From positions 1 to 5,622 of the forward strand of contig MHDQ01000198.1 of NCBI GenBank assembly GCA_001803565.1: a stretch of 5,622 nt of DNA. The letters run 5' to 3'. This DNA comes from Nitrospinae bacterium RIFCSPLOWO2_12_FULL_45_22. Lineage in GTDB: Bacteria; 2-12-FULL-45-22. The notes under the pieces were generated by a model. That model searched no databases and was not told where the DNA came from. It saw only the letters and a list, made by a program, of their open reading frames with translations. This document shows, in pieces, positions 1-5,591 of the stretch (position 1 is its first letter; every line of letters begins with the position of its first letter). A program made the translations under genes and the position numbers.

Positions 1-936
1 TCTTGCCCTGTGAATCCTGTCCAATCCACCTATCCAAACGGTGCTTTCTTCAATGTCTTCTTTCTTTACGCCTTTTATTTTGCTCTCTGCCGGAATACGC
101 CATGCATGATGGGCTTCATCGTTGATAATGACAAGATTTGTTGCATTCGCCATATCGCCTAACACTTCCCGCACATAAGCTTCATCGCTTTTGGCGCCCC
201 GTTTATCAACTGTTTTTTTCCTGGCCAATCTTTCTTCACTATCCCAAGCGAGGGCGTGCCAGTTGATGATTTTTACCTTGCCTTGCCGCAAAGATTCCAT
301 CAAACCCGATGGAACGATGTTAAATTCTTCAAAGTAGTTTTCCTTGTCGAAAGGATTCAACACCGATAAGCGGTTGCGAACCGTCAGACCCGGCGCAACC
401 ACCAAAATATTTTTGGAGAACCGTGTGTCTTTACTGTTGGTTACTTTATTCAGGACTTGCCATGCAATGAGCATACCCATGACAATGGTTTTGCCAGAGC
501 CCGTGGCCATCTTGGTGCACCATCGTGAAAAATCTCCACCATCGCTTTGGATGTCAATACCTGTGCGGTCGGCTTCCGGCGCTTCGGTAAGCCATATCAG
601 GGTTTCGATGGCCTCTAACTGGCAAAAGAAAAACCTGCGGTCTTTACGTTCTTCGGGGTCTTGCCAGTGTTGCAGTAATCTTTTGGTAATGCCGGTAACA
701 CCCGGATAGCCCTGCTCACGCCATTTCTCTATTCTTGGACGGATTTTATTGACCAAATCAATTTCAATGAAAAGTCCCGGATCGTCAAATCCTTGTGCTT
801 GTGGTGTGGCAACAACATATCCTGCCGGTCTGCGGCCTTCATGTAGGATAAATTCCCGTGTATCCCTTATGTATTCCCAATACTGCTGTGGTTCTTCGTA
901 AGGGGAATTGATGATGAGCTTGTCAATTTGCTTCAT
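1..936 (-). CDS. SF2 DEAD/DEAH-box helicase of type III restriction class (N-terminal part, truncated by window edge)
   Basis: Reading leftwards from the ATG at 936, the frame stays open for 312 codons to base 1, so the C-terminal helicase and any nuclease domain lie outside the window. Seen in the translation: an N-terminal region beginning MKQIDKLIINSPYEEP; a Q-motif-like FFFCQLEAIETLIW (residues 102-115); Walker A MATGSGKT (143-150); a motif Ia-like LVVAPGLTVRNRL (178-190); and a DEAH box in INDEAHHAW (271-279). This arrangement is that of Res-subunit-like SF2 ATPases. The N-terminus resembles the family I know as the BPTD_3080 restriction-endonuclease helicases, recognised from memory and not by search. 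Its role would be ATP-dependent translocation or remodelling of DNA coupled to restriction, but no nuclease is visible here. An in-frame TAA lies five codons before the ATG, fixing the start. The ATG overlaps the TGA of the hepT remnant (ATGA), and the upstream Shine-Dalgarno is weak (AAGAAG), so translational coupling is likely. Confidence 0.9.
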   Translation of the reverse strand, partial: MKQIDKLIINSPYEEPQQYWEYIRDTREFILHEGRRPAGYVVATPQAQGFDDPGLFIEIDLVNKIRPRIEKWREQGYPGVTGITKRLLQHWQDPEERKDRRFFFCQLEAIETLIWLTEAPEADRTGIDIQSDGGDFSRWCTKMATGSGKTIVMGMLIAWQVLNKVTNSKDTRFSKNILVVAPGLTVRNRLSVLNPFDKENYFEEFNIVPSGLMESLRQGKVKIINWHALAWDSEERLARKKTVDKRGAKSDEAYVREVLGDMANATNLVIINDEAHHAWRIPAESKIKGVKKEDIEESTVWIGGLDRIHRAR

Positions 937-1034
937 GGTTTCTTCTTAAGGGAAGGTATTTTTTCAAATTCAGTTATGAGAGATAGAAGGTCTTCAGCAA
1001 CCGTCTGCCAGACAATATCTTCTTTACTGCACAT
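933..1034 (-). pseudogene. hepT: HepT-like HEPN (DUF86) toxin remnant, catalytic core deleted
   Basis: A 33-codon ORF starts at an ATG that overlaps the end of the MNT gene by 11 bases and stops at a TGA inside the ATG of the helicase. Its residues 6-25 (DIVWQTVAEDLLSLITEFEK) match the usual last helix of HepT/DUF86 HEPN toxins, where a phrase like D-x-x-I-V-W-x-T-V-x-x-D-L-P-x-L-I follows the RX4-6H catalytic motif. Full HepT proteins are roughly 110-140 residues. Here only about five N-terminal residues (MCSKE) come before that helix, so the four-helix core and the R-H RNase motif are absent. The simplest reading is an in-frame internal deletion that left the toxin's start and end in place. 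The product cannot be an active RNase. It may be translated only to couple mntA to the helicase gene. The alternative is a real small protein that resembles the helix by chance. Confidence 0.65.
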
Positions 1035-1332
1035 ATTGCACCTCTGCCGACTCGACTACCTCCTTGCGGAAATAGCGGCTTAAATCTTCAGGCGTCCTCA
1101 AGTCCACTTTGCGCCCGATGATTTCGCTTAATTCGATCTCCATGCCTGATAAGGTTATGAGACCCGGAATATGATCCGGCTCAAACTCAACGAGAAGGTC
1201 TATATCACTGTCTGGCCCAAAATCGCCATGCAGGCAGGAACCGAACAGCGACAGCTTGCGGATATGGTGCCGCTTGCAGAATCCATCGATCTCGTTTTTT
1301 GGCAATACTATATGACTTTTGCTTTCCATCAC
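1024..1332 (-). CDS. mntA: MNT-type nucleotidyltransferase antitoxin (MntA-like)
   Basis: A 102-aa minimal nucleotidyltransferase of the polymerase-beta superfamily. The diagnostic GSX10DXD signature is complete: G31-S32 in [10 protein letters not shown] and D43/D45 in [10 protein letters not shown]. The C-terminal [14 protein letters not shown] (77-90) and AEVQY are typical of MNT antitoxins paired with HEPN toxins. In the characterised HepT-MntA pairs, MntA neutralises the HEPN RNase by AMPylating a tyrosine next to its catalytic site, acting in the cytoplasm. Here the partner immediately downstream is reduced to a C-terminal stub, so this enzyme looks orphaned unless it acts on another HEPN protein elsewhere. 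Two adjacent starts are possible: GTG at 1332 or ATG at 1329. A strong GGAGGA at 1338-1343 lies 5 or 8 bases upstream of them, so either would work. The family assignment is firm; present activity is unknown. Confidence 0.9.
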   Translation of the reverse strand: MMESKSHIVLPKNEIDGFCKRHHIRKLSLFGSCLHGDFGPDSDIDLLVEFEPDHIPGLITLSGMEIELSEIIGRKVDLRTPEDLSRYFRKEVVESAEVQYVQ

Positions 1333-1337
1333 GCTAT

Positions 1338-1343
1338 TCCTCC
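1338..1343 (-). promoter_or_regulatory. Shine-Dalgarno site of mntA
   Basis: The minus-strand sequence GGGAGGAATAGC precedes the tandem start codons GTG-ATG. GGAGGA lies 5 bases from the GTG (1332) and 8 bases from the ATG (1329), so it supports translation but does not decide between them. Confidence 0.6.
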
Positions 1344-1408
1344 CTTCCCATACGATTATTGTGACCTGGTATCTTCGGTTATAAAATCCACACGCACCTC
1401 AATGGGAT

Positions 1409-1627
1409 TCATAAAGGGAAGAGGGGTTTCTTGGCCTCAAAGAACAATGAATCATCGATACTGCTTCCTTTCCATAGTCCTTTCAAAGAACCGCGCTTAC
1501 CAGGCTTCTTAGTCTTGGATATGAATTCGGATGTTATCTGATGAATGACTTTGTAAAGTTTCGGCATCTTTTCTTCGGGAACCCTTCCCAGTTCTTTTAT
1601 TATCCGCTTCTTATACGTCGAAAGCAT
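1409..1627 (-). CDS. Small VapB/RelB-like antitoxin, orphan, probable C-terminal frameshift
   Basis: A 72-aa protein starting MLSTYKKRIIKELGRVPEEK. The N-terminal helix with I-x-x-L-x-x-x-P-E-E-K-x-P-K-L-Y is the usual dimerisation/DNA-contact region of short antitoxins. The C-terminal half (GSLKGLWKGSSIDDSLFFEA) has the G-S-L-K-G-x-W-K-G pattern and an extended acidic/aromatic tail that in such families wraps the toxin. I recognise the style of protein, not a named family. The start at ATG 1627 is chosen because AGGAGG (1632-1637) sits 4 bases before it; an in-frame ATG at 1642 has no such site. No PIN or RelE-type toxin gene follows: only 76 bases separate it from mntA. Removing one T from the TTT run just before the stop would change the end from LFPL to LFPYESH with a stop at 1399-1401, closer to the expected tail, so a frameshift or sequencing error is plausible. 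Confidence 0.7.
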   Translation of the reverse strand: MLSTYKKRIIKELGRVPEEKMPKLYKVIHQITSEFISKTKKPGKRGSLKGLWKGSSIDDSLFFEAKKPLFPL

Positions 1628-1703
1628 AACTCCTCCTTTCAATAATAGTCATTTGATTATATTCCTTAAGGATCATCTTTTCATATTCAGTCCTTGTCTC
1701 CAT
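1611..1703 (-). CDS. Possible 30-aa leader peptide or small ORF before the antitoxin
   Basis: An ATG at 1703 opens a 30-codon frame starting METRTEYEKMILKEYNQ and ending at TAA 1613-1611. The stop lies 17 bases inside the antitoxin gene, in another frame. GGAGG at 1709-1713 is spaced 5 bases from the ATG, and a promoter-like pair lies just upstream, so the ORF is well placed to be translated first on the transcript. The peptide is charged, with no membrane segment or signal peptide, and I do not recognise a family. Its first 15 residues have the look of an antitoxin N-terminal helix, so it could be a decayed antitoxin start; it could also be a coupling leader. Whether it is really a gene is uncertain because of its size. 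Confidence 0.35.
   Translation of the reverse strand: METRTEYEKMILKEYNQMTIIERRSYAFDV
1632..1637 (-). promoter_or_regulatory. Shine-Dalgarno site that fixes the antitoxin start
   Basis: A perfect AGGAGG on the minus strand lies 4 bases before the ATG at 1627. It falls within the coding sequence of the 30-codon upstream ORF, so translation of that ORF would run over this site and could modulate antitoxin initiation. Confidence 0.6.
1663..1672. repeat. 10-bp perfect palindrome TCCTTAAGGA
   Basis: A perfect inverted repeat (TCCTT/AAGGA) lies about 36 bases upstream of the antitoxin start and downstream of the candidate promoter. Short palindromes at such positions can be operators for antitoxin autoregulation, but a 10-bp palindrome is also easily found by chance, and this one lies inside the 30-codon ORF. 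Confidence 0.25.
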
Positions 1704-1723
1704 AATTTCCTCCATTATCCTCT

Positions 1724-1752
1724 TTTATATAATGCTTCAAGGTAACATTCAA
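1724..1752 (-). promoter_or_regulatory. Candidate sigma70-type promoter for the antitoxin/mntA group
   Basis: On the minus strand, TTGAAT (1752-1747) and TATAAA (1729-1724) are separated by exactly 17 bases. These match the TTGACA and TATAAT consensus at 4/6 and 5/6. The expected start of transcription is near 1717, just before the GGAGG of the 30-codon ORF, giving a leader of about 14 bases. It lies in the only sizeable gap between herA and the downstream small genes, so it would let the antitoxin, mntA and helicase genes be expressed apart from SIR2-HerA. Confidence 0.45.
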
Positions 1753-1803
1753 AGGCCAGTAACTGCATAAGTACAACCATCTCAATTATTCTTCCCTCAC
1801 CCC

Positions 1804-3864
1804 TTATACTTCCTTAGATGATTCAGTTTCTTTTACCTCTTCAATTTTCCAATAGGACAAAGCTTCGTCTAAATCAAATCGTGTTTGTGAATCGGGTTTC
1901 CACGAAAGATGTGGTGCCGATGATTGACTGTGTGGTGCTTTTTCAGGACGATCTACTTGTACTCGTGCCGGGACATGGAAACTACTACCAAGGACAATTG
2001 CTTCACCTGCGCTCAGGATTGTAATTTGATCCAGCAGACGGCGTGATTGGCTTGGGACAATCCTTCTAAAATGTTCGATATCGTCGGGATTCTGCAACCG
2101 GTGCATTATGAAGTTTGCGCATTGACTTAACACCGTTGGGCTAATGTCTCCGGGTCTTTGACTGGCGACAATGAGAGAAAGCCCAAATTTACGTCCCTCT
2201 TTAGCAATTCGCTCAAATGCTTCACGGGAAACGCTTAGTCCCCTCGATTCATTTTGACGAACAGGGCAGACATAATTATGCGCCTCTTCAAGTACCGCTA
2301 CCCAGGGTTCATGAAAACGCTTCATAGACGGAGCATGTTCACGAAGCTCCAGCAGCAAACGCCCTATAATACCACAAACATAGGGAAGGATTTCATAATC
2401 AATCATTGAGCAATCAATAACACAAACGTCATTTCCTTCTGTTTCACTGCCTATGCCTAATTTCTCAAGCCAGTCTCGAAAACTCTTTATGCCGAGATTG
2501 TCATAATTAAAGAAACAATACCAACGCTGGTCTTGAAGGCGGTTTCCGATACGTAACAGTAATCCTCTTAGAAATTGGCGAAAGCTTTGGTCGCCTTCTT
2601 CAATACTTGCAGCCTTATAAAGCTCCGTTGAATTTTGTAAATAATCAAGGCTGAAGTATATCGGTTTATTTGCAGATTGTTGTGTGATCTCCGGTTCGGC
2701 TGTAGTAAGATTTGAAAGACCATCCCGTAACTGTTGCAGATTAGTTTTCAACTCTGGCTCATCTGCACCATAGGACTTGCTACACTTTTTTTCATCAGCC
2801 GCTACTATAGTATTATTAATAGTCGCAATTAATTTCTTTATAGCATCGTTCAAGCCGATACCCTTCAAGTATCCATTGAAAGCCGACCATATTTGTTTGA
2901 TATCTAGTGCCTTGTTAAAGGAGTTGCTATCAATCACTCCCAAAATATGGTTAATTCTTAAAATTGCCTCCTGAACATTATTTTTTATATTCCCTTTATC
3001 AAATTTACCACCCTTAGCAACTGACCACAAATTGATAAGCGCTGGTTGCTGTGTTTGTTCCGCAACACTTAACCAAATACAAGCTTCGTGAGTATTCATG
3101 AGCCAGACAGGCAAACCCAATTCTTTTCCATTAACGTATAAGTAGTTGGGTTTTCGGCCATCGCCTGGCTCTGGTTTCCCAAAAGCGCTGGCATATTCGC
3201 CGTTTATATCAAGGATAAAAACTTTTGGCCGATTAGTTATACGATCTTTTTGTGATTGCTGTATAAGATGGCTTACCGTGTTGGATTTACCGGAGCCGGT
3301 ATTGCCTACGATGGCGAGAGGTCTTGAGAACAAGTCATTGAAAGAACCCTTAACAATCTGGTTGCCAGGCGCAATAGCTATGCCTATTCGGAGGCCGCTA
3401 TCGAAAGGTTCTCCATCTGGGTGGTCTTCTGGTTTATTTCTCTTAGGTGCATCGTCGAATAAGGCATCAAGAAGATATTTCTCAACAATCTCCGCTGGTG
3501 TATCCAAGGTTGGTAAAATACTAATGCCTGGATCGAAACGATAAGATTCAGAACGAAATACAGGTTTTAAAGTTCCAAGTAATTGGATAGTTGCAACACG
3601 ACGCGGCTTTGTGAGTTCTAAGGAAAGTTCTTCATTCGAGGGCTCGAAGCTATCGCGCGCATCTAAGTCTGTTACGATGCCAATAGCATATTGGCCAGCG
3701 CCTATGCTAAAAGACAGATATGCATTTATTGAAATAGCAAGACTCGCACCTTGCAAGTTCGATAGATGGGCACGCACCGGGCTTTTTATTTCGGAAGCAA
3801 GTTCTACCTTAACACAAAAACCATGTACGCCCACTACATGTCCGACGATCTTATCATTCATCAT
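1804..3864 (-). CDS. herA: HerA/FtsK-type hexameric ATPase of SIR2-HerA (Nezha) defence system
   Basis: A 686-aa P-loop ATPase. Domains in order: an N-terminal HAS-barrel-like beta region (about 1-95, IVGHVVGVHGFCVKVEL onward); the RecA-like core opening with RPLAIVGNTGSGKSNT, Walker A at 187-194 with K193; a beta strand with VFILDINGEY (215-224) typical of HerA; a long helical section; Walker B WVAVLEEAHNY (521-531) with E526/E527; a sensor-type SQRPGDIS (568-575); and an arginine-finger candidate R589 in MHRLQNPDD. HerA proteins form DNA-translocating hexamers. Paired with SIR2 they make a large complex that depletes NAD+ on phage infection. The usual HerA partners NurA or DUF4007 are absent; the adjacent gene is SIR2-like. 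The ATG at 3864 overlaps the SIR2 stop by 11 bases, with AAAAGGA 5 bases upstream; a second ATG follows directly. Walker A and B are about 330 residues apart, longer than in archaeal HerA. Confidence 0.93.
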   Translation of the reverse strand: MMNDKIVGHVVGVHGFCVKVELASEIKSPVRAHLSNLQGASLAISINAYLSFSIGAGQYAIGIVTDLDARDSFEPSNEELSLELTKPRRVATIQLLGTLKPVFRSESYRFDPGISILPTLDTPAEIVEKYLLDALFDDAPKRNKPEDHPDGEPFDSGLRIGIAIAPGNQIVKGSFNDLFSRPLAIVGNTGSGKSNTVSHLIQQSQKDRITNRPKVFILDINGEYASAFGKPEPGDGRKPNYLYVNGKELGLPVWLMNTHEACIWLSVAEQTQQPALINLWSVAKGGKFDKGNIKNNVQEAILRINHILGVIDSNSFNKALDIKQIWSAFNGYLKGIGLNDAIKKLIATINNTIVAADEKKCSKSYGADEPELKTNLQQLRDGLSNLTTAEPEITQQSANKPIYFSLDYLQNSTELYKAASIEEGDQSFRQFLRGLLLRIGNRLQDQRWYCFFNYDNLGIKSFRDWLEKLGIGSETEGNDVCVIDCSMIDYEILPYVCGIIGRLLLELREHAPSMKRFHEPWVAVLEEAHNYVCPVRQNESRGLSVSREAFERIAKEGRKFGLSLIVASQRPGDISPTVLSQCANFIMHRLQNPDDIEHFRRIVPSQSRRLLDQITILSAGEAIVLGSSFHVPARVQVDRPEKAPHSQSSAPHLSWKPDSQTRFDLDEALSYWKIEEVKETESSKEV

Positions 3865-5266
3865 TATCGTCCTTTTCCAAAGTGTTCGTGTTTAAGCTGC
3901 GCTTTAGTATTTGTTCCATCTTTTTTAGCTTAATCCAATCATTTAGCCATGATACATTTGGGAGAACGATCCTGGCAAAATCATCGAAAGTCGCAGGACT
4001 GTCGGGTGAGATTTCCTTAGATTCTGAATATGGTGAAAGTAAATACACCCGCGCTCCCATTTGTTGATATTCTTTTAGTCTTTTAATCATGTTTTCATTT
4101 GGACGAGGGTCTACAACAAGCATCACAAAACTCGGATTAATAAGAGCGTCTTCAATAATCCTGTTTACGTGTTCGTCACCAAAACCATAACCCACGACAA
4201 TTAAAAAGGTTTGTGGTTGCTGAAGAGTTTGATGAAAAGCACGAAAAATGTGGGCATAAGGTAAATCAAGAGTTTGAATATATTTATTTGAAGTTGGTAG
4301 AATCCCTACAGGGCCAAGTTCTTCTCGAAATATACTCTCAAAGTTATTAATGGTTTTGGATTTTTGGTATTCAGCTCGCCATTCTACAAACGGCGATAAG
4401 GACAGGTGTGAAGCAAGTACATCCTTGCCGCCATTTCTTTCCCACCAGTGAATCGAACCATGAAGTTTATAAAGCTGGATGAATTTATCATACCTCCGAA
4501 CCCGACCTTCTGAGACCTCGCCGGGATAATACATATCGAGGCCATAACAAGAAGGTTCAAAGCGGCGTTCGGCTTGACCTACAAAACCATCTACATAATG
4601 AATCCCCAAATGATCCAATGCCTGCTCTATAAGAGTATCGTAATTCAAAGTGAAGACTTTCGCACGTCCCAAAGAAGGATCGCGTGAAATAAGCTTCGCA
4701 ACAAATGCATGATGCCCTGTAGTTTCGTCACGTGGATTTGGCAATTGAAGAGAACACCAAACATAGATTGCACGGCGTAAATCGTTAAGAAGTGTGTTTA
4801 ATTCCTTGGGATTTAACTGAACCCCGTCTTTCCATTTGAAATCAGATATAGGAGATTCCTTCTGGGAGGTAAGAAATGCAGCATTGCTGAGATAGGAAAG
4901 CCACGCTTCAAATGAGGAGATACCTGTTTCTTTTGGTGACGCCAATCTTTTATCTACAAAAGCATGTAAGTTTGCCTGTTTTTCATCGTTTTTTTTGTAA
5001 TAGTCTTTAAGAAAAGAAAGAACCGACTCTTCTAATTTAGCCAACAGAAGCCCTTTATGAGCAACAGAGCAACCAGCCGCCATCAAGACAGAAACATTTT
5101 CCATACGAAGCCATTGAGACAATAATGCTTGAAGCCTTGTCAATTCGGCATCTTCTGCGTCGACTGCCTCTGTGTTAGCGAGTTCAAGAATGTCGTTTTC
5201 ATTAGGACCAGATAGTTTATAACGTCTCATAATCGTTTGCCCATAAAGGGTTCCTTTTTTATGCAT
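3854..5266 (-). CDS. SIR2-like predicted NADase effector of SIR2-HerA (Nezha) defence system
   Basis: A 470-aa protein with a SIR2-like Rossmann domain. Visible motifs: VLMAAGCSV (60-68), which corresponds to the NAD-binding GAGxS loop of SIR2 but has A at the first glycine; VFTLNYDTLIEQAL (204-217), with N208 matching the catalytic asparagine of defence SIR2 proteins; YKLHGSIHWW (266-275), with H269 the probable catalytic histidine; and a C-terminal VVGYGFGDEHVNRI (357-370), typical of SIR2_2-type proteins. No zinc-binding cysteine cluster of deacetylase sirtuins is apparent, which fits NAD+ hydrolysis rather than deacetylation. In the related systems ThsA, DSR2 and SIR2-HerA this activity kills or arrests the infected cell. 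The gene overlaps herA by 11 bases. The ATG at 5266 is preferred (weak AGGT 4 bases upstream); an ATG at 5230 (MRRYKLSG) lacks a ribosome site. No signal peptide or membrane segment is seen; the product is cytoplasmic. Confidence 0.92.
   Translation of the reverse strand: MHKKGTLYGQTIMRRYKLSGPNENDILELANTEAVDAEDAELTRLQALLSQWLRMENVSVLMAAGCSVAHKGLLLAKLEESVLSFLKDYYKKNDEKQANLHAFVDKRLASPKETGISSFEAWLSYLSNAAFLTSQKESPISDFKWKDGVQLNPKELNTLLNDLRRAIYVWCSLQLPNPRDETTGHHAFVAKLISRDPSLGRAKVFTLNYDTLIEQALDHLGIHYVDGFVGQAERRFEPSCYGLDMYYPGEVSEGRVRRYDKFIQLYKLHGSIHWWERNGGKDVLASHLSLSPFVEWRAEYQKSKTINNFESIFREELGPVGILPTSNKYIQTLDLPYAHIFRAFHQTLQQPQTFLIVVGYGFGDEHVNRIIEDALINPSFVMLVVDPRPNENMIKRLKEYQQMGARVYLLSPYSESKEISPDSPATFDDFARIVLPNVSWLNDWIKLKKMEQILKRSLNTNTLEKDDNDE
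3870..3876 (-). promoter_or_regulatory. Shine-Dalgarno site of herA inside the SIR2 gene
   Basis: AAAAGGA on the minus strand ends 5 bases before the herA ATG at 3864 and lies in the last codons of the SIR2 gene. With the 11-base overlap this indicates coupled translation, fitting a fixed ratio of the two complex subunits. It also supports 3864 over the next ATG (3861). Confidence 0.55.
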
Positions 5267-5340
5267 TCTACCTAATTATTTTCAAACTCTCAATCCCTCT
5301 TGCGTCAATGATCTTCACAGCCACCAGAGGATTATTCAGT
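5267..5340 (-). other. SIR2 upstream gap holding an 18-codon coding-like fragment
   Basis: The 74 bases between the small upstream gene and SIR2 contain a GTG-started frame (5324 to TAG 5270-5268) encoding MAVKIIDARGIESLKIIR. The frame has no stop as far back as the codon at 5345. The peptide looks coding-like and ends one base before the SIR2 ATG. It has no convincing ribosome site, so it may be the C-terminal remnant of a lost gene or a short coupling ORF. A TTGACG at 5308-5303 could be a -35 box, but the hexamer 17 bases on (TTGAAA) matches TATAAT at only 3/6, so I do not call a promoter. Confidence 0.3.
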
Positions 5341-5562
5341 CTAAATCAGTCCCTTCTTTTTTGCTTCAAGAACTTCCTTGTGTATCTCTTCTACCTTTTT
5401 ATCTCCCCAGAACTTCTTTATCTCCTGAACAGAATCTCCCTTACCCCTTTCAAAACTCACTATAAATCTCGTTGCATCCGCTTCCCCCATGTTATCTACA
5501 AGCAGATTCCATCCCTTCCTTACTATCTCATTTATTGCGACAGATTCCTCATTCTTTATCAC
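5341..5562 (-). CDS. Small conserved-looking protein of unknown function, possible antitoxin-like
   Basis: A 73-aa protein starting MIKNEESVAINEIVRKGWNL. I chose the GTG at 5562 because AGGAGG (5569-5574) lies 6 bases before it; the frame can be read from a TTG at 5583, but that would put the ribosome site inside the gene. The protein is helical and charged: an N-terminal helix with E-A-D-A-T-R-F-I-V-S-F-E-R-G (27-40), then G-D-S-V-Q-E-I-K-K-F-W (42-52), and a lysine-rich C-terminal helix. The A-x-R-F-I-x-x-F-x-x-G-x-G-D pattern reminds me of short uncharacterised proteins found beside toxin-antitoxin genes, but I cannot name a family. No membrane segment or signal is seen. It is 74 bases upstream of SIR2 on the same strand, so it may be co-transcribed with SIR2-HerA. 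Whether it belongs to that system is unknown. Confidence 0.7.
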   Translation of the reverse strand: MIKNEESVAINEIVRKGWNLLVDNMGEADATRFIVSFERGKGDSVQEIKKFWGDKKVEEIHKEVLEAKKKGLI

Positions 5563-5568
5563 GTCATA

Positions 5569-5574
5569 CCTCCT
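5569..5574 (-). promoter_or_regulatory. Shine-Dalgarno site fixing the GTG start of the 73-aa gene
   Basis: AGGAGG on the minus strand is 6 bases from GTG 5562. An ATG also follows closely (ATGACGTGA), but it reads ATG-ACG-TGA and stops at once, so the GTG is the usable start. Confidence 0.65.
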
Positions 5575-5585
5575 TTTTGACAAAA

Positions 5586-5591
5586 ATTATA
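5586..5591 (-). promoter_or_regulatory. Candidate -10 box upstream of the 73-aa gene
   Basis: A perfect TATAAT on the minus strand lies 23 bases before the GTG start. The hexamer 17 bases further up (AGCGGT) is a poor -35 match and there is no extended TG motif, so this is only a half-promoter by eye. If used, transcription would begin close to the ribosome site and read into SIR2-HerA. Confidence 0.3.

Noticed and set aside
344-709. A 121-codon plus-strand ORF opposite the helicase gene.
   Set aside because: It is antisense to the open helicase frame carrying Walker A and DEAH motifs, with no recognisable domain.
1356-1412. An 18-codon ORF ([18 protein letters not shown]) overlapping the antitoxin stop, whose first residues look like the start of a Cmr1-type RAMP protein (IEVRVDFIT).
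   Set aside because: Only about ten residues agree, there is no ribosome site, and the start overlaps the suspected antitoxin frameshift, which explains the region more simply. No other type III CRISPR gene or repeat array is present.
1715-1780. A 21-codon minus-strand ORF (MVVLMQLLAFECYLEALYKRG) between herA and the 30-codon ORF.
   Set aside because: It has no ribosome site at usable spacing, and the candidate promoter lies within it, so it is probably chance.
3146-3544. A 132-codon plus-strand ORF opposite the herA Walker A region.
   Set aside because: It is antisense to a strongly supported ATPase with conserved motifs, and its translation shows no domain; it is a shadow frame.
5308-5580. 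A 90-codon plus-strand ORF rich in hydrophobic residues, resembling a small membrane protein.
   Set aside because: It mirrors the lysine- and glutamate-rich 73-aa gene on the other strand, which has a strong ribosome site; the apparent hydrophobicity is a by-product of reading that gene antisense.
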